Notes: generated from the letters alone by a model not told the origin. DNA of 64,000 nt from Tetmemena sp. SeJ-2015 (GCA_027382625.1 JAJKFJ010021011.1:169527-233526), one strand, 5' to 3'. Positions 24,101 through 35,170 are shown, counted from the first letter of the stretch. Numbers and translations are program-made.

Positions 24101-24569
24101 TTTCAAGTAGCCGGGGGGCTGTTTCTCCCGGGGCCGTTAAACGCAAAGAAAAGGGGGATTTCAAGAAAAAAGGATATTCCCCAACGCGAAAAGTCTTGTT
24201 TGGAGTAAACTAATGGGGAAAGCGCTACGCTGTTCTTGAAAATGAGTAACTCATACTCTATGAGGATCATACAAAGAAGGTTGCTAGAAAGCATATAGAC
24301 ATGAGTCAGGTACTGCAGTGGCCTTCCACTACGATTAAAATGCGCCAGTCAAGAGCAAGAAACTCAAAAAGAAGAGTGGCAAAGATGAAAGTAGGTTCGA
24401 TATATACACACCCGGCAGAGTTTATATGCTAAAGAGTGAGGGAGAAAGTCTAATTGAGAGTGAATGGTGGGTAAGAATACTCAAAGAATGCGCTAAAGCC
24501 CATAATCCAACTTATAATTCCTCAAAAACTAATTCTCTGGCTGGTGGCTCTGTTGGGGTAGATAACTGA
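21181..24569 (+). CDS. LMBR1-type multi-span membrane protein with Lys-rich linker and C-terminal PH domain
   Basis: ATG at 21181 or in frame at 21241. The first part has the LMBR1/LMBD layout: N-terminal helices, SVDLAFSLYNRAEAD, a YW.S helix, LANVYSMLFLVVLLAYGLFNLP, the cytosolic loop with KCGDNQHVLYKQLEQADI, then helices including a long hydrophobic run near 22885-22950 and MPLFILIFGLLFAALSALN near 23203. Intron at about 21919-21994; IES at 22161-22188. A Lys/Glu/Ser-rich linker (about 23290-24000) leads to a PH-like domain: WGKRYAVLENEQLILYED...HIDMSQVLQ, then RFDIYTPGRVYML and EWWVRILKECAK near 24200-24510, TGA at 24567. Two patches in the linker (23395-23465, 24105-24185) look corrupt. 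LMBR1 proteins act as endolysosomal or cell-surface membrane proteins; a PH domain suggests phosphoinositide binding (inference). Confidence 0.8.
22161..22188 (+). other. IES in LMBR1 gene, pointer ATGGG
   Basis: ATGGG at 22156-22160 and 22184-22188; only 28 bp are removed. The join gives LLAYGLFNLPLYLWK, the family's LLGYGLV.(I/L)P motif. One of the smallest IESs here. Confidence 0.85.
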
Positions 24570-24715
24570 GTATGAAAAATAATTTAACTTGGCTTAGTTA
24601 TAATTGATCTTATATTTTCTTAAACTAATAAGGTTTATAGTTTAAGGTTTTAAATTAGGTCTTTACTCAATTAAATGTCTTAATGCTAATTCTGAGATGC
24701 TCATCAATATCGCTC
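24570..24715. other. Short convergent spacer
   Basis: AT-rich gap between the 3' ends of the plus-strand LMBR1 gene and the minus-strand SET gene. Confidence 0.5.
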
Positions 24716-27582
24716 TCACTTTTTCTTTTTCTTGACGGCCCTACTCCAGATGCTAACTTTTAGGCTTTGGCCCTTAGCTGTTGCCTCTAGCCTTTTGCTT
24801 ACTGTCGCTTCTTGCTTTAGCCCCACTAGCTGTACTCATGCTTGTGGCGGTGGTAGTATTAAGGACTGATTACTATGTGGTATCAATAGTGCTGCTCCCA
24901 TCTTCCTTTGCTTTGGTCTTTGTCTAGTAAATAATGCAATAAGTTTGTTAATAAGAGCTAATACGTTTTGATATTTGTCTTTGCGACTGTCTTTTTCCTC
25001 TCTTCCTTGGGTGGTTTTGAATGCCCCGCTCTTTGCTCTTGCTTCTTTGCTGCGCTTGATACGCTGCAGATTCATCTTGAGCCCCTTTGAAGTAGTTACG
25101 CATGCCCATCCTGCGCTTGAAAAAGCTCCCACTCGGAGTCCTCATCCTCTAGTCCCTCAACTCTTCTCAAAGTTGCCCTTGTAAAAGTGTCTTAAACACT
25201 TTAAAAATTCCAAATAACATAGCACCATCATAAATAGCTTAAAGTCAAACTGTAAACGCTCCAAGATTGCCTTCACTACTTAAAGTAGCTTGAGATGAGC
25301 ATGATAGATCTTCTTGAGTTGGATATTATGCTGAAGAACGAATCGGAGCTTGAAGTCTTGCTCTTTCTCTAAAGCTTCTAGGTCTTGCTCGAGTGTTCTT
25401 CTCTTCAGGAGTTCCTTCTTACCGAAACTTTCGATCAAGTCTATTGCGTAATCTAGAATTAGCAGCTCATACTCTATCACTCGAGGGGATGAAACCATCA
25501 GGAACTCTCAAATTAAAATGTGGGGGGGTACGTTGTATAAACACTTTTTAATAACTCAGAATCGGTGCCTGTGTAGTTATTCTGCAAAACTGACCTTAAA
25601 TAGGCTAGGAGGCTGTCACTTAAGCGATGAGACTTAAGAGATACTTTCTCCGTGGTGGTGTCCAAATTATCACGGTCCTCTAAGACTTTAACAGGCGGGA
25701 GGAGGTCTTAAGCCAGATTGATCTGCTCTTTGGGGTTAGTTCCAAGTATCACTCTGAATTCAAGTGAGTTGTATTGATTGCTTTCGTCAAGCACAAATCC
25801 ATAGCTAAGATAAGATGTTAAATCAACTTTTCAATAAAGTAGGTTGCTTACTTTTCAAGGAGATAGGAGTTAGTTCTCTTGCCATAGTTGTAGTAGAGTT
25901 GCTCACCAGGCATCAGATCTCTGGAGTGCTTGTTTACCATCACAAAGTAATAGTGAAATATTATGAAGGAGATGTGAAGTAAGTCTCGGGAGGGGAGTCT
26001 GAAGTGTGGGACTCATCTTGCCACCATCTATAAGAGTAGATCTCTCTTAGCCTAGTGTTGCTGCTTATCTATTCAAACTCTTCTAATTCAAAGTCCTCAG
26101 GTGCACACTGCTCTTTCAAGATCTTCCTCTTTAAATCCTCGTTAACAACGCAATCACTAGGTTCCTCTTCCTCATGAGCGTCTTCATCGTTGTCCTATTC
26201 ATAGTCACTGCTCACATATCCGATACCCCACAACTCCATCCCGTGGTCAGGAAATTTCTCCTTCTTTACTAAGAATACTAATCAAACGAGCAGGTATAAA
26301 ATGCTTCTTAGCCTCCTCTGTTTCATCTTCATCTTGGTTATTTGTCTCTGCTCTAAGCAAGTTGCAAAATCGATTGAAGACCTCCTTCTCGTCGTATTTC
26401 TCTTCCTCCTTTAGAACTCTCTTCTTCTTTGACTTGCTCTTAAGATTCTTTGACTCCTCCTCCTCTTCTTCCTCCAAATTTTCTCCCTTTCCCTCTATCA
26501 GCTTGACAGTCTCTGGATCGGAGAGCAGTTAATGATCTTCAGCAAACAGACGTTTGACATTAAACTGCAGCTTAGAATTAGTCTTGTCATAGGGCTCTTC
26601 ACCATCCTCTGCCTCAAAGTCTATCAAAGCATGATTTATAATGTTTGTAGTTTAAGTTGTAAAGATACGTGTAGATCTTATTTCTCGTCAAATGGAGGCG
26701 CTTGTTTATCAAGTCTACGTGATTACTGGAAAGTGAACTGTGGTTAAGCGAATCAGCAATCGGGGCTAAGATGGTAGTAGGCAATCCCCATCCAAAGCAC
26801 CTAGTTGCAATGAAAGCAGCCACATGTTTGAACTCAGCATAGCCTATACCTTCTCCACTCTCCTAACCTGCAGACTCCTCCTTCAGGCTGAATAAGTCAG
26901 GCGAGTACACTCGCAGCACCTTACGAATGTTGACCCACATCTCCTCCATACTCTTCCCATATGCTTTGATCTCCTCATAGCATTCACGGTCATCAAGTGC
27001 TTATAGATACTTCTTGTCGTCCCAGTAGCAGGATAATTCACCTGGGTCCACTGCCTGGAAATATGGAGCCCAGAAAGATTTGTCTCCCTTCTAAAACTCA
27101 AGCAATAGGAAAACCGCTAGGATGTAAAAGTCTCTGTCCTCGTTTGCTTTAAACAGATAAAAATATCAAGTCTAAGTTAAAATCGTGCATATATTGAATG
27201 AGATTGTCATGGTTGTCAAAGATAAAACCAATCTCAGAGGAGAGTGCCCGCTCAACTGTTATCAAGCACTTATTAGGGATGTATATGAATGCTTCATTTG
27301 GCTTAATTACCTCCTTGCAGGCAGATAAAAATTTTCTTACAAGAAAAATTGCAAAAAATATCCGCAGATCCCAAGAAGAAAGAATGGTCTGGGCCAAACG
27401 CAGCTGGAAATTGAATCTATAAATGAAAGTTTATGAAAATGCATGCCATTAGACTATTCTTTGCTTACCTTATCCATGATGACTCCATTCTTAAGAGCCC
27501 ACTGCACATATCTTTGCATTTTATGGTTGCTCTGAGTGACTTACTCAGTCATTTTAGGATTAAACTTTTCGTCCTTGCTCAT
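24716..27582 (-). CDS. SET-domain protein methyltransferase, SETD3/Rubisco-LSMT-like
   Basis: Minus strand, ATG at 27582 (MSKDEKFNPKMTEQ). First intron begins GTAAGC after IMDK. SET features in order: NEAFIYIPNKCLITVERA near 27280; LLLEFQKGDKSFWAPYFQAVDP near 27070; the catalytic-site motif TTILAPIADSLNHS near 26770; an inserted acidic, Lys-rich loop (26450-26150); then GEQLYYNYGKRTNSYLLE and NYGFVLDES near 25900-25800, spliced over a GTAAGC intron. A C-terminal helical region follows, as in LSMT substrate-binding domains, with a basic tail to about 24716. These enzymes methylate Lys or His of non-histone proteins; the target here is unknown. Frame breaks near 26590 and 26260 are indels or IESs. 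Confidence 0.85.
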
Positions 27583-27843
27583 TTTTGGCTGTACTTATAT
27601 TGATAATGCTTAATTATTGAATTAATTGCCAATCGTATTTTAAATTCAAAATGCCTCTCTTCCTAAAAAAATAAGTCAATACTTATAGTCAATATCTGCA
27701 AGTGTCATCTATTTGAATGACTCTAAAATAATATGACATGATATTGTGGATTTTTGGATGATGGAGATTAGTATATAGCGGAGGGGGTTGAGTGAGTTAT
27801 TATCAATAATTGATATTAATATTTAATAGCCTTGCAGCTAGAA
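27583..27843. other. Spacer upstream of the SET gene
   Basis: Mostly AT-rich, no coding frame; the divergent start regions of the SET gene and the next plus-strand segment. Confidence 0.4.
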
Positions 27844-28098
27844 ATGACTGATGTAAGTATCCCAATACTGAAGCCAGAGCACCCTCACTCACATTCAACT
27901 CTCACTTTCTCTCATCAACGCAGAATCATCTCTACAAATCAAGGAACAGAAGTATTCATGCACGGGGACAATGAATATACTGAAATGGATGAACCAAGGC
28001 ATTACAATGTTATTGCAATTACAATATTTGAAAGACTGAAGTTCTGCTTCTCTAATCATTATATGCCGGTATCTGCTAAAGAAGAAGGGAGGATATGA
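27844..28098 (+). CDS. Hypothetical short frame, possible isolated segment
   Basis: Starts MTDVSIPILKPEHPHSH and stays open for 84 codons to TGA at 28096. It contains no TAA/TAG glutamines and reads like ordinary protein, but matches nothing I recognise. A GTAAGT directly after ATGACTGAT could be a splice donor, so the frame may be read quite differently. It lies 150 bp upstream of NAP1 and could be unrelated. Confidence 0.3.
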   Translation: MTDVSIPILKPEHPHSHSTLTFSHQRRIISTNQGTEVFMHGDNEYTEMDEPRHYNVIAITIFERLKFCFSNHYMPVSAKEEGRI

Positions 28099-28249
28099 TT
28101 CAAGAAAGATGAAAAGGGAGAGAGTTCAAAAATGCGATGAGAGTGTGATCTTTACTTAGTTCTTTTGTTTAAAATTCTGAAGCTAATCTTGAGTAACCTT
28201 CATTTGAAAAAGGATTTGAATGAAAGTATGCATATTTGAGTATAGATTC

Positions 28250-29297
28250 AGTAAGCATTCGAAGACCCTGAGCAAGAAGGAGTACGACTTCAAGCTCTCC
28301 AAGACCATCGAAGGTCTGCCCGAGGAAGTGAGAGACCGCTTCAAGGCCCTCAAGGTCATCCAAGACCAACAGCGCGAGGTCGATGAAGAGTACGACAAGC
28401 TCTACCGTGAGCTCGAACTCAAGTACGACAAGCTCTACCAAGAGGTCTACGAGCAACGTCGTCAGGTTTTGAGCGGCGCTGGCGCTCTCGATCAAACAGT
28501 TATTGAGGAGTACGAGACCCGCGCTACCGAACTCAAGGACGAGGACTACGAGAAGGTTGAGGCTAACCCCGTCGATGTCAAGGACATCCAGAACACCCCT
28601 AGCGGAGTGTACGGTTTCTGGTTCAAGGCCATGATCAACCACAGTATGATCGGCAGACTTATTGAGGAGAAGGACCGCCCCATCCTCATGCACCTCCAGG
28701 ACGTCCAGGCCAAGCTCCACGAGGGCAATCACAGAACATTCTTACCTAGAGTATTTACTAATGACTTAAGCATGAATGGCTATGGCTTCGACCTGCTGTT
28801 CACCTTCGAGAAGAACGACTACTTCTCCAACGAGCTGCTCAAGAAGAGCTTCGTGATGACCAGACAGAACGTGATCGAGAAGTGCGAGGGCACCGAGATC
28901 CAGTGGAAGGAGGGCAAGGACCCCACCAAGAAGAAGATCAAGAAGAAGAACAAGAAGAAGGGCAAGACCACCACCGTCACCAAGACCGTCGACTGCGAGA
29001 GCTTCTTCAACTTCTTCAAGACCGTCCAGATGCCAGACGAGAAGGAACTCGAGAGCGGAAAGGCCCCCGCCAAGGGAGGCGATGACGACGACAAGGACCC
29101 CGAAGAGGAGGAGAAGGACGTTGGCGAGCTTATGGACGCAGACTTCGATATCGGAAATGAGTTCAAGGACCAGCTTATCCCACTTGCCCTTGAGTACTAT
29201 CTAGAGGTTGTTCAGGAGGACGAAGAGGATGGAGACTGCTGCGACGAGGATGGATGCGAGCACAACCACGGAGGAGACTCTGATGATGATGAGAAGG
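28250..29297 (+). CDS. NAP1: Nucleosome assembly protein 1 (NAP1), main block
   Basis: NAP1-family histone chaperone. Seen: LPEEVRDRFKALKVIQ, DEEYDKLYRELELKYDKLYQEVYEQR (the long dimerisation helix), GVYGFWFKAMINHSMIG, a GYGFDLLFTFEKNDYFSN strand pair, CESFFNFFK, EKDVGELMDADFDIGNEFKDQLIPLALEYYL, then an acidic Cys/His-containing tail. Markedly GC-rich with C/G-ending codons and no TAA/TAG glutamines, unlike its neighbours, which suggests high expression. One in-frame IES lies at 28727-28780. The block ends at the 9-bp pointer ATGAGAAGG (29289-29297); the last residues are 5.8 kb downstream. The N-terminal residues before KHSKTLSKKEYDF were not found. Confidence 0.93.
28727..28780 (+). other. 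In-frame IES in NAP1, pointer GGC
   Basis: GGC at 28724-28726 and 28778-28780. The 54-bp insert is AT-rich inside GC-rich coding sequence, divisible by three and free of TGA, so the frame stays open either way. Removal gives KLHEGYGFDLLFTFEK, which fits the continuous NAP1 fold. Confidence 0.75.
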
Positions 29298-29386
29298 TGC
29301 TATTCTCATTTAATGTGAGCATTCTATCTTTAGATGACGAATTGATTAATCTTGAAAGGATATAGATACTTATTAGGGGAAAATAT

Positions 29387-31583
29387 TCATAGGTATTTTC
29401 TGAGAGGACTTACATGAAAATTATTGTTGTTCTTCACATCGTTTCTCTCTTGCTTAACTTTTTAAAGTGGGTCTATAATTTAGTCTGAAGATTCCTCCGA
29501 TCCTTGATTATCAGGTTTATACTAATCTTTGACCATATTTGATTTAAAGTGTTAGGGTGGTTGTCTTTTCTATTGACAAAACAGGATTCCCAAACAAGAG
29601 CTACTAGTTCTATTCTTCTTAATGAATATTTTCTTGCCCTTAAGATCCCTCACAACTTCCTTCTATTCATTTATATCTTAGTCAGCTTGATCTTTCTAAT
29701 CCTCTTTACTCTCCTCCTCATTGACATGATCCAAATTCTCAGCATGTTAATTTGTAACCAGTTTGTTGTCCTCTTATTCTGAGAGATCTAATGGGATTGA
29801 AGCAGCTGCTTATAACTCGTAATCTCTATCCTGTAGCTTGAACTCCTCGCAGTCGAAATCAGCTTTCATTATACTTTGATCTCTATGTATTGACTTTGCT
29901 TTAGGGACCACAATCTCACCAACTTGCTATAATTCCTAATTCTTTATGCCTCCATGTTTATTTTTCTTTTTTCTGGGTGAGGATCTGTCTTTGCGATGTT
30001 TTCTGGGACTTGGCTTTAAACCCAGTTTCTTGAAGATATCCAGCTGAGTGGCTTGCACATCAAGTTCATTCCTAATGTAAAAGATGGCTAGTCTCTCGGG
30101 CAATACTCCTCTATAGGCAGCTATCAAACCTAGGTACCCCTCATCCGCTAAGATCATCTTAATTGCGTCAGCTGCCTGCTTTTACTTCCACTAACTGTCC
30201 TAGTCATGAACACTTGTTTAATCCCCATACACTTTTGCGTTTTCATCAATTGAAGGATTCTTAACTTTGCTTTTGGAGTTTCGATTTGGCTTGACACAGG
30301 CTGATTAAATGTCGGGAGAGAATAAGTACGCGTCCTTATCAAGTGTTGATTGCATGAAAGTTGTCTGGTGGGAAATATGAAAGGGATCCTATTATTTCTG
30401 CTGACCTCCTTTGGGAGTCTGATTACAGCTCAGCTAGTAATTCAGATTCAGCAAACTCAAGGCATCTATAAAATATGAAAAATTAATAATTTGTATGAAT
30501 GTTTGCATCTTGCTGGTTGTGATGTTCATCTGAAGATAGATTGCCGATATCCCTTTGTGGAATACCTGCTTGAAAGATCTATTTCTTTGCTTTGATGACT
30601 TCATCTACGAGCTATTAGCTCAGTTTACTTATTAAGTTGCTTGCCTTTATCTTGCTTAGGATACTTTGGCTTTGAGCAACTTTACTGCCTCCTCCTTTAG
30701 AAAGGTCTAGAGACACCTGCAAGTTTTCTACTAAAAAGGAAAAAATAAAGTAAAGAAAATTTTGGGAATTAAAAAAATTTTCAAAACAGCATTTTGTACT
30801 TTCAAAAACCTACATTTCCCTATGTAAAAAATGATAATAAATATTGGAGTTGGTTTATCTACATGAAGAATTTGAGTTTTTCTGAAATGCAATAGGAGTG
30901 GGCATCCCTTTTTGCGCCTCTTAGTGTTGTCTTAGTATCTGCTTCTTTAATCTCGCAGTTTAAATGCTCTCTTACAATTTCATTTACTCATCCTATTTCA
31001 CTCTTTGTTGCTAGAAGAGGTTCGAAGTTTTCTTCTAATCTCCTATGCCCGAAATATTCAAGGCTTGCAACTAACTGATTCCTCTTTTAGCATTTTTAGA
31101 TTCCTTAATATTTCTTCCCCATCGCAATAGCTTTCCTTTATCTTACTGATTACAGAGCCTCCAGAGAAAAAATTGCTTTCCTCAATTGCTGTGGAAACCA
31201 TTTGCTGACTCATCTTTCGCGAGTGCAGAGTTGGTATCTGGCTGTAGATGGATCGATTCCCAAAGTAAGAGATCTAGTCTCTAGGCTGCTTCATTTCTTC
31301 AATTGCTCATGTCATCTTCTTCGCTCGAGAAAGTTGTTTACAAATATTTACTTAAGTTAAAGTTATCTTAAGATCGTCTTCATTAATCTCAGTTTCTTGC
31401 TATAAAGAAGATCCTCTTCTATTTAAAATTGCTACAGTTTTCTTTCTCTCTTCATTGCCATCACTTTATACATCAGTATCATCATTTGTCTGGTACTCTT
31501 TCGTCAGTGAAATTTTATTCTTAGTCATTGACTCCCATTTTGTTATTGTGAGTGGAAGGAGGTTTAATTATCTGAGAAGCCAT
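29387..31583 (-). CDS. Unknown basic/Gln-rich protein nested in NAP1
   Basis: Minus strand, ATG at 31583 (MASQIIKPPSTHNNKMG), TGA at 29389-29387. Coding stretches: 31583-31300, 31290-30890, 30735-30470, 30470-29387, separated by frame changes that are IESs, introns or indels; 30740-30880 looks non-coding. The most structured part is AADAIKMILADEGYLGLIAAYRG...LPERLAIFYIRNEL with an adjoining basic KHRKDRSSPRKKKNKHGG motif. The rest is rich in Lys, Ser, Asp and Gln. No family recognised. Its stop is only 90 bp from the NAP1 pointer. Confidence 0.6.
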
Positions 31584-31676
31584 TTTATTTAATTGGCAGT
31601 TGAAGCTGCATATTTTTTAATTGATTAATTTGATAATGCTCAAAACAGTCGCTAGTATCTAAACCGGCCTATTAAC

Positions 31677-32750
31677 TCATTTAAATACTATAAAGAGAAA
31701 GTTATTTTAAATCATGGGAGTATTAAAATTGATGTGAGGGTGGCTTGACAAATTAACTAGATTAGCTGACGTCACTTGGCAAATAATCTCCTGCAGTTTC
31801 TTTCTCAGTTTGACGTGCTTGGTTTTTCCATTTTTTGCGCAAAATTTATTTTACTATAGGTGGTCTTATATAGGAGGCTTTTTAAGGCAAGATTTTTGTA
31901 AATTTTGAGTCTTGGAAAACTTAATTTCCTATTTAGTTTGCTCACTTTTAAATTAATCCTTTTAAAAATGGTGCGCACTCTCAGGTTCAAATATCTTTAT
32001 CTCAAACTCAGAACTATTCCTATTATCGTTGAAATGTGGTCCTTCTCTTGTAAAATGCTCTCTTGGGCAATTGATTGGCTTGCTGAATTTTAGGAGTAGC
32101 TTAAAAATTTATTATTTAAAATTCTCAGAAGCGCTCTAAAATTGTTACTCAGATCTCATAGCTTGATTTTAGTGAGTTGAACAGGTTGTTAAACTTAGTT
32201 GCTTGGACCCGTTACTCATAAAATTGGAGTCTGCTATTTCTGAGTTGCCCACTATTTCCTGGGAAAGAAGCCGTAACCAATAGATTAGATCAAGTGCTTC
32301 AATTTTGGGTTAGTTGTGGTTTTAGTCAGGGATCTTTGATTTTGGATTTGATCATGATTTTGCTGGAGACAATTGCTGTTTATTAAAGGGACTTATAGCA
32401 ATCAGAGCCATTTAAATCCTTCCCAGAAGAATTGAAGTCCACCCCATAATAGATTAACTTTTTCACTTTATAGGGCATAGTAAATCCTGATTATTATTTA
32501 ACTAAGAAGGCCTGTCTGGGAGATCTCCAAATTCTAGGGACTTTAAAAAACCTCGTCCTTTTTAGATATAGAAACTTTTGCTGGTTTGGGAATTCCCTTT
32601 CTCAATTTTATATTGAGCTTTCTGCTTAAGCAGAGTAAGTGACAAAGAGGGTTTATCAAAGTTTAGGATGCGTTTAGAAGGCGTGGATGGAGCTGAAGAA
32701 TGCATCAGCTTATAATCCAACTTGCACTTTTCTGTGATTAATGGGTGCAT
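31677..32750 (-). CDS. Unknown protein nested in NAP1
   Basis: Minus strand, ATG at 32750 (MHPLITEKCKLDYKLMHSS). First open stretch to about 32475, a middle region broken by frame changes (32480-32170), and a second long open stretch from about 32165 to TGA at 31677. Lys/Ser/Phe-rich, with many TAA/TAG glutamines. No motif recognised. Boundaries and the claim that both stretches are one gene are inference. Confidence 0.5.
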
Positions 32751-33052
32751 AAAAATCTTTAGCTCTTATATGATACTAAATTAAAAAATGAAAATTTTTT
32801 TGCTCGAGAGTTGGAAGGAAGTTAGCTTCTATTATTAAATTTGATTATTTTAGTAATTAGATTGTTACTTTCTCCTCAAACATATTGACTATTAAACTTG
32901 GAATGACTGCAGCTCCATCAATCATATTCTATTAAGAGAAATAGAGTAGCTCTTAAATGCTATTTTTATTTAATTTTTCAATACTTTGCTCATAGTGAAA
33001 AGTTTGAAATTGAATAAGGAGTTGTAATAATTCGTTGTTAACAATAATAATC

Positions 33053-34947
33053 ATGAACGACGTAACGAATCACCAGCAACCTGAGGCACCTCTAGAGACC
33101 AAAGTCTGCGGCACTTGTAAAAAGCCAATCGAAGTCGCCAAGTTTAGAATGCACGAAGTTGGCTGCGCTCGAAATAACTATCTCTGCCCAATTTGCGGAG
33201 ACTTGGTAGCAAAAGCTGAAAGAGAGGAGCACGAGGCAGAGGCTCATACAAAAGTGGCATGCTATACTGTAAAGTAGAATAGGAGAAGAGAGTGCATGAG
33301 GAACATGAGGCAACTTGTTTCGCAAAGCCAAGCCTTGCAAGTTTTGCGAGCAGACGATTAAGTTCGAGGAATGGGAGCGCCACATCAGCTACTGCGGCAG
33401 TAAGACTAAGAAATGTGGTGAGTGCAATCATAATGTGTGCATGAAAGACTGGGACATGCACTAATATGGGGGTGAGTGCCAGGCTTTTAAGGAAGAGGAC
33501 TTAAGAATGCGAATTGAAAAGGATAAATAGAAGTAGGAGGAACTCAAGCGTAGGGAGCATGAAGAGAAAAAGAGAAGAGAAATGGAAAAGCAAAGAGAGA
33601 TAGAGCTACTAAAACGAAAAAAGGACATGGAAAGACAGTTTGAGGATAACTTCAATCTTGATGAAGGAGAAAATGAAAGAGGTGGACATAGCTCCATGGG
33701 AATTCAAGACAAACTTCCTAAATCCAATGAGATTAAAGCCGGCTAGTAAAGATTGGCAGGTGGTGGAGCCGCTAGATAGTTAGATGGGCCAATGAATAAT
33801 CCTCAGAGGACTACTAATGCTAGTATAGTCACTGGAACAACCTAGCAGCGAATCGGGTAGCAAATTGCATTAGGTGGAGCAAGCGGTAACGGAGCTCCTC
33901 CTAAGCAACTTTAACCAAGAATTACATCCTCAGGTACTGGTTCTAGAATAACTTCAACTTAGCCTACCGCATCTGCTCAGCAAACTTAACTTCGATAGGC
34001 TCTATATATTAAGTTGTAATTTTTTACTCCTGGATCACTTAATCAAAAGCCAGTCATAAAGTCTAGTAATCCTGGACCCATCACTAACAATAGTTCCCAA
34101 AATAGACCTTCCACAAAGGTTCCCTTCATCGTTGGTTTAAAATAATAGCCGCCAAGAAGAAGCTAAGTAACGTACTTAACTTCCTAATTCTGTCGGTGGG
34201 CCTTCAAAAATTTCTAGTCAAAAGCAGGTAATCAGTTCTACTTCTGGGCAAGGAAATTAAAGGCCAATAGCTGGTGCCACAAAGCCAAGTAATGGACCTG
34301 TTGTTAACAATAGAGTTCCAGTCTCTAAGCCGAGTGGATCCTCTTAAAATATCTAGCCTCCAAGACCTCAGGTGCGTCCAGATCCCGTTCCTCACAAGCA
34401 GTCATAATTGTTTCACAATCAACCTCCTAAAATGACAGATCCTAACGAGGAATTAATTGCAAAGATGCTTGAGGAGGACGAGGATACTTAACTTGCTCAG
34501 CAAATGCAAAATGACTTCTATGGTAACAAGCTATAGTAATTTATAAAGTGTTATTTTAAGCCAAGTGCCTCAAACAACGCAAGACTACTTTTCATGATCA
34601 AAATTTTTATAAGACCTTAACCAGGATCTATGGCTCGAGATCACTAGCCGATTCACCATGAGTAGCTGATTGGTGGAGATGCAAGATCAGATTTCTACGA
34701 CGCTTGGGGTATGGACGAGCACCAAGTAGCTCAAAACTTTAGAGGAGGCGTTGAAGATGATGATGACTACTAAAAAGTCATTGAGGCAAGCTTAAAGGAA
34801 AACAGAGGAAGAGGAGGAGCTGATCTTGAGGAAGAGCAGCTTAAACTAAATTTTACAACCTTTCATACTCTAAATGATTAGAAGTATAAGTTTAGAAGAG
34901 CGATTGAGGAAAGTCAAAAAGCCTTTGGGGGAAAGGCATACTATTGA
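33053..34947 (+). CDS. TRAF-type zinc-finger protein (TRAFD1/XAF1-like) with C-terminal ubiquitin-interacting motifs
   Basis: ATG at 33053. The N-terminus has a tandem series of C..C...H..C units: KVCGTCKK...HEVGC, YLCPICGD...HEAEAH, then (after one-base frame repairs near 33268 and 33326) YCKVEQ...HEEHEATC, KPCKFCEQ...HISYCG and KKCGECNHNVC...H. This is the TRAFD1/XAF1 arrangement. A Lys/Glu coiled coil follows (33480-33680), then a long Q/P/N/S-rich linker. Near the end, DDDDYQKVIEASLKE and FRRAIEESQKAF look like two ubiquitin-interacting motifs. TGA at 34945. An IES or intron is likely around 34540-34620. It lies wholly inside the NAP1 interval. Ubiquitin binding is inferred from the motifs. 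Confidence 0.8.
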
Positions 34948-35087
34948 TAATCATAAAAGCAACAACGGCTACTAACTAAATCTTTAAAGCTTTAGAAGTA
35001 GAAAAATATTTAGTTATATATAATCTTAAATCGCTTTAGAGCTTTCGAAAATTCTTACTCTCTTTTAGATTAAAGTTAATGAGAAGG

Positions 35088-35170
35088 AGCAAAAACCTAA
35101 GAAGAAGGCAGGAAAGAAAGGAGGAGACGCTGCCGGAGCTGAGGGCAAGCAAGAATGCAAGCAGCAATGA
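35088..35170 (+). CDS. NAP1: NAP1 C-terminal segment
   Basis: Starts at the second copy of ATGAGAAGG (35079-35087) and encodes EQKPKKKAGKKGGDAAGAEG and then KQECKQQ before TGA at 35168. The basic, Gly-rich run followed by a terminal CKQQ is how many NAP1 proteins end; in plants that CaaX-like tail is farnesylated. Without this segment the main block reads into unrelated sequence. Confidence 0.9.

Larger units (their letters stand above)
29298..35087. other. About 5.8 kb interval between NAP1 segments, containing other genes
   Basis: Bounded by ATGAGAAGG at 29289-29297 and 35079-35087. Removing it joins DDDEK to EQKPKKKAGKKGG in frame and completes NAP1. It is not a plain spacer: it holds two minus-strand genes and the TRAF-type zinc-finger gene, so it is a nested arrangement of loci. 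Confidence 0.85.

Noticed and set aside
28169..28732. 187-codon open frame on the minus strand
   Set aside because: Antisense shadow of the GC-rich, codon-biased NAP1 gene, which has unmistakable family motifs on the plus strand.
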